This document shows positions 62,771 to 64,000 of a stretch of DNA of 64,000 bases, piece by piece. Below the pieces are notes generated by a model. That model had not been told where the DNA came from, ran no database searches, and saw nothing but the letters and a program-made list of their open reading frames with translations. Made by a program: the position numbers and the translations under genes. How positions within the stretch are numbered: the first letter of the stretch is position 1; each line of letters begins with the position of its first letter. Origin of the DNA: Galaxea fascicularis (Eukaryota > Cnidaria > Anthozoa > Scleractinia > Euphylliidae); contig OX419337.1 of assembly GCA_948470475.1 (NCBI GenBank), positions 39,160,616 to 39,224,615 of the forward strand, written 5' to 3'.

Positions 62771-64000
62771 ACCGCCACTGCCATCAGTATCACCGTTAAC
62801 CACCATAACCATTACTATCCCCGCTGTCTTCTGCCTGCTGCATTGGTTAACACTCCTTTGTCAACTGCATAACAATTGTGGCAAGTGTTTCTCTCATAGT
62901 CTTCTGGTGTTCGCGTTGTTCATCAACAGAACTGAAGACTCGTGTTTGTAGGAAGGGGCGTATGATATCTTGGGCCAGCTATTGCTAATTAAGTGCACAA
63001 CCTGCTTCCTCCGTGAAATGAAGACTTAAATCCGAGAAAGGCACAAAAACGATTCGTGATAATTTTTATGCTAATCTTAGGACTCGGGTCGTTGCAAACC
63101 ATCGAGGCGTCGATAGATTCCGACGATAACTCGTTTGAATAATAATCAGTGTATGGGCACTGAGACGCAGTTACCGAACAACGATTGGAGGCAGCCTCAC
63201 AGCATGTGCTGTATTCATGCAGTGTTTAACAGGACTCTCGGCTGATTGTATCTCCACTGGAGCTACTTCAGCAGCAGATGGAGGTGGGCTTATTTCTTGT
63301 TATTTGTGCAAAAAAAAGAAATCTTTAAAGGCATGACTTGAGCATTATGCAGTACTGGACGCTTGCGTCTGCTCAATTCAAGTTCGTTGAATGTCTGTTG
63401 GTAATAACATGGAGGGGTTAAAATCATTGCAAAAGTAATCGTTAGATCTTGTTGTTTCTTCAGTTAAACCCCCTGGCATATTTTTACCGAGGGTAGGCTT
63501 CGAGAGCTTGTCTTGAGAGTCAATTTGTGTGTTTTGCTTTCGAAGTGACCTTTTCGAGCACGGTAGGAAATGAAGACATGGTTACTAGTCACCATGATAT
63601 GCTTGGACAAGTTCTGGTCGTACTTTCTAAGAAATCAAGGACACAAATGTTACTTGTTTGCCAAGGTTTCGTCTTGTAAGGAATTGAAACATTGTAACTC
63701 AGTTACGATTCCGTTGACAATTCATTGACTTTTCATTGATTGGCCACACTTCAGTTTCACAACAGTTTCAAAGGTTAAAACCGCCTTGTACAGCACAGCT
63801 AACAGGGAAGCACTGGTCACTAGCTTGCATTTGAACGATCATTTATCGACCCAAAACAAACAAAACGTTGTTCAATGTACCAAACAATGGTACTGAGAAG
63901 TAAGTAACAGAATTCATCCACAAACTTGTGATCTAGATCCAACTAAGATGACCGTATTAAGAAGTTAAGGAGTCACATCTGCTCTAGAATAGTACATTAT
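62771..64000. other. No gene recognised; one possible exon
   Basis: The only hint of coding is 63230-63280. An acceptor-like 'gtttaacag' precedes a frame SADCISTGATSAADG in the phase needed after tensin exon 19, ending at a GTGGGC donor. The polypyrimidine tract is weak, so this is very tentative. Confidence 0.15.

Noticed and set aside
62467..62812. His-, Asp- or Ile-rich frames
   Set aside because: Produced by the trinucleotide repeat on both strands.

Overview
The window looks like nuclear DNA of an anthozoan cnidarian, most likely a stony coral. This is an inference from AT-rich intron-split genes with GT-AG junctions, very dense small inverted-repeat transposons, tRNA-derived SINEs and the character of the proteins. 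Nothing is prokaryotic: there are no operons and no long continuous genes. I assembled the genes by joining exons by eye; every junction keeps the reading frame.

Layout. 1-28 kb holds no convincing host protein gene. It contains three copies of one tRNA-type SINE, one copy of a second (tRNA-Leu-like) SINE, a 2.8 kb inverted-repeat transposon with a smaller one nested in it, a decayed L1-type LINE on the minus strand (8.3-11.5 kb) that is itself interrupted by another repeat, several MITE families, and two large minisatellites: a 55-bp unit at 13.48-13.9 kb and a 20-bp unit at 27.07-28.1 kb. 28.4-32.0 kb is a complete five-exon UDP-glycosyltransferase gene (+). 33.4-36.0 kb and 39.8-42.1 kb are two complete five-exon cathepsin L-type cysteine protease genes (-), a tandem paralogous pair with the same intron positions. 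The UGT gene and the first cathepsin gene are convergent. 45.0-59.6 kb is a tensin-type gene (+): 19 exons encode an EEA1-like C2H2 zinc finger, a C1 domain, a PTEN-like phosphatase domain with an intact HCKGGKGRTG active-site loop, and a PTEN-type C2 domain. Its 3' part is not visible and probably lies beyond the window. 59.6-64 kb is noncoding as far as I can tell, with simple repeats.

The UGT (conjugation in the ER membrane), the cathepsins (lysosomal or secreted proteolysis) and the tensin-like protein (phosphoinositide/adhesion signalling) are not an obvious pathway; they are neighbours.

The most unusual feature is inside the tensin gene. A 453-bp transposon-bounded unit in intron 2 (50073-50525) carries an inverted, base-for-base identical copy of the gene's own exon 14 (59 bp) with its flanking introns and the adjacent MITE. 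It is bounded by matching terminal repeats and a 5-bp direct duplication. It looks like recent exon capture by a TIR transposon and leaves a roughly 390-bp inverted repeat bracketing exons 3-13.
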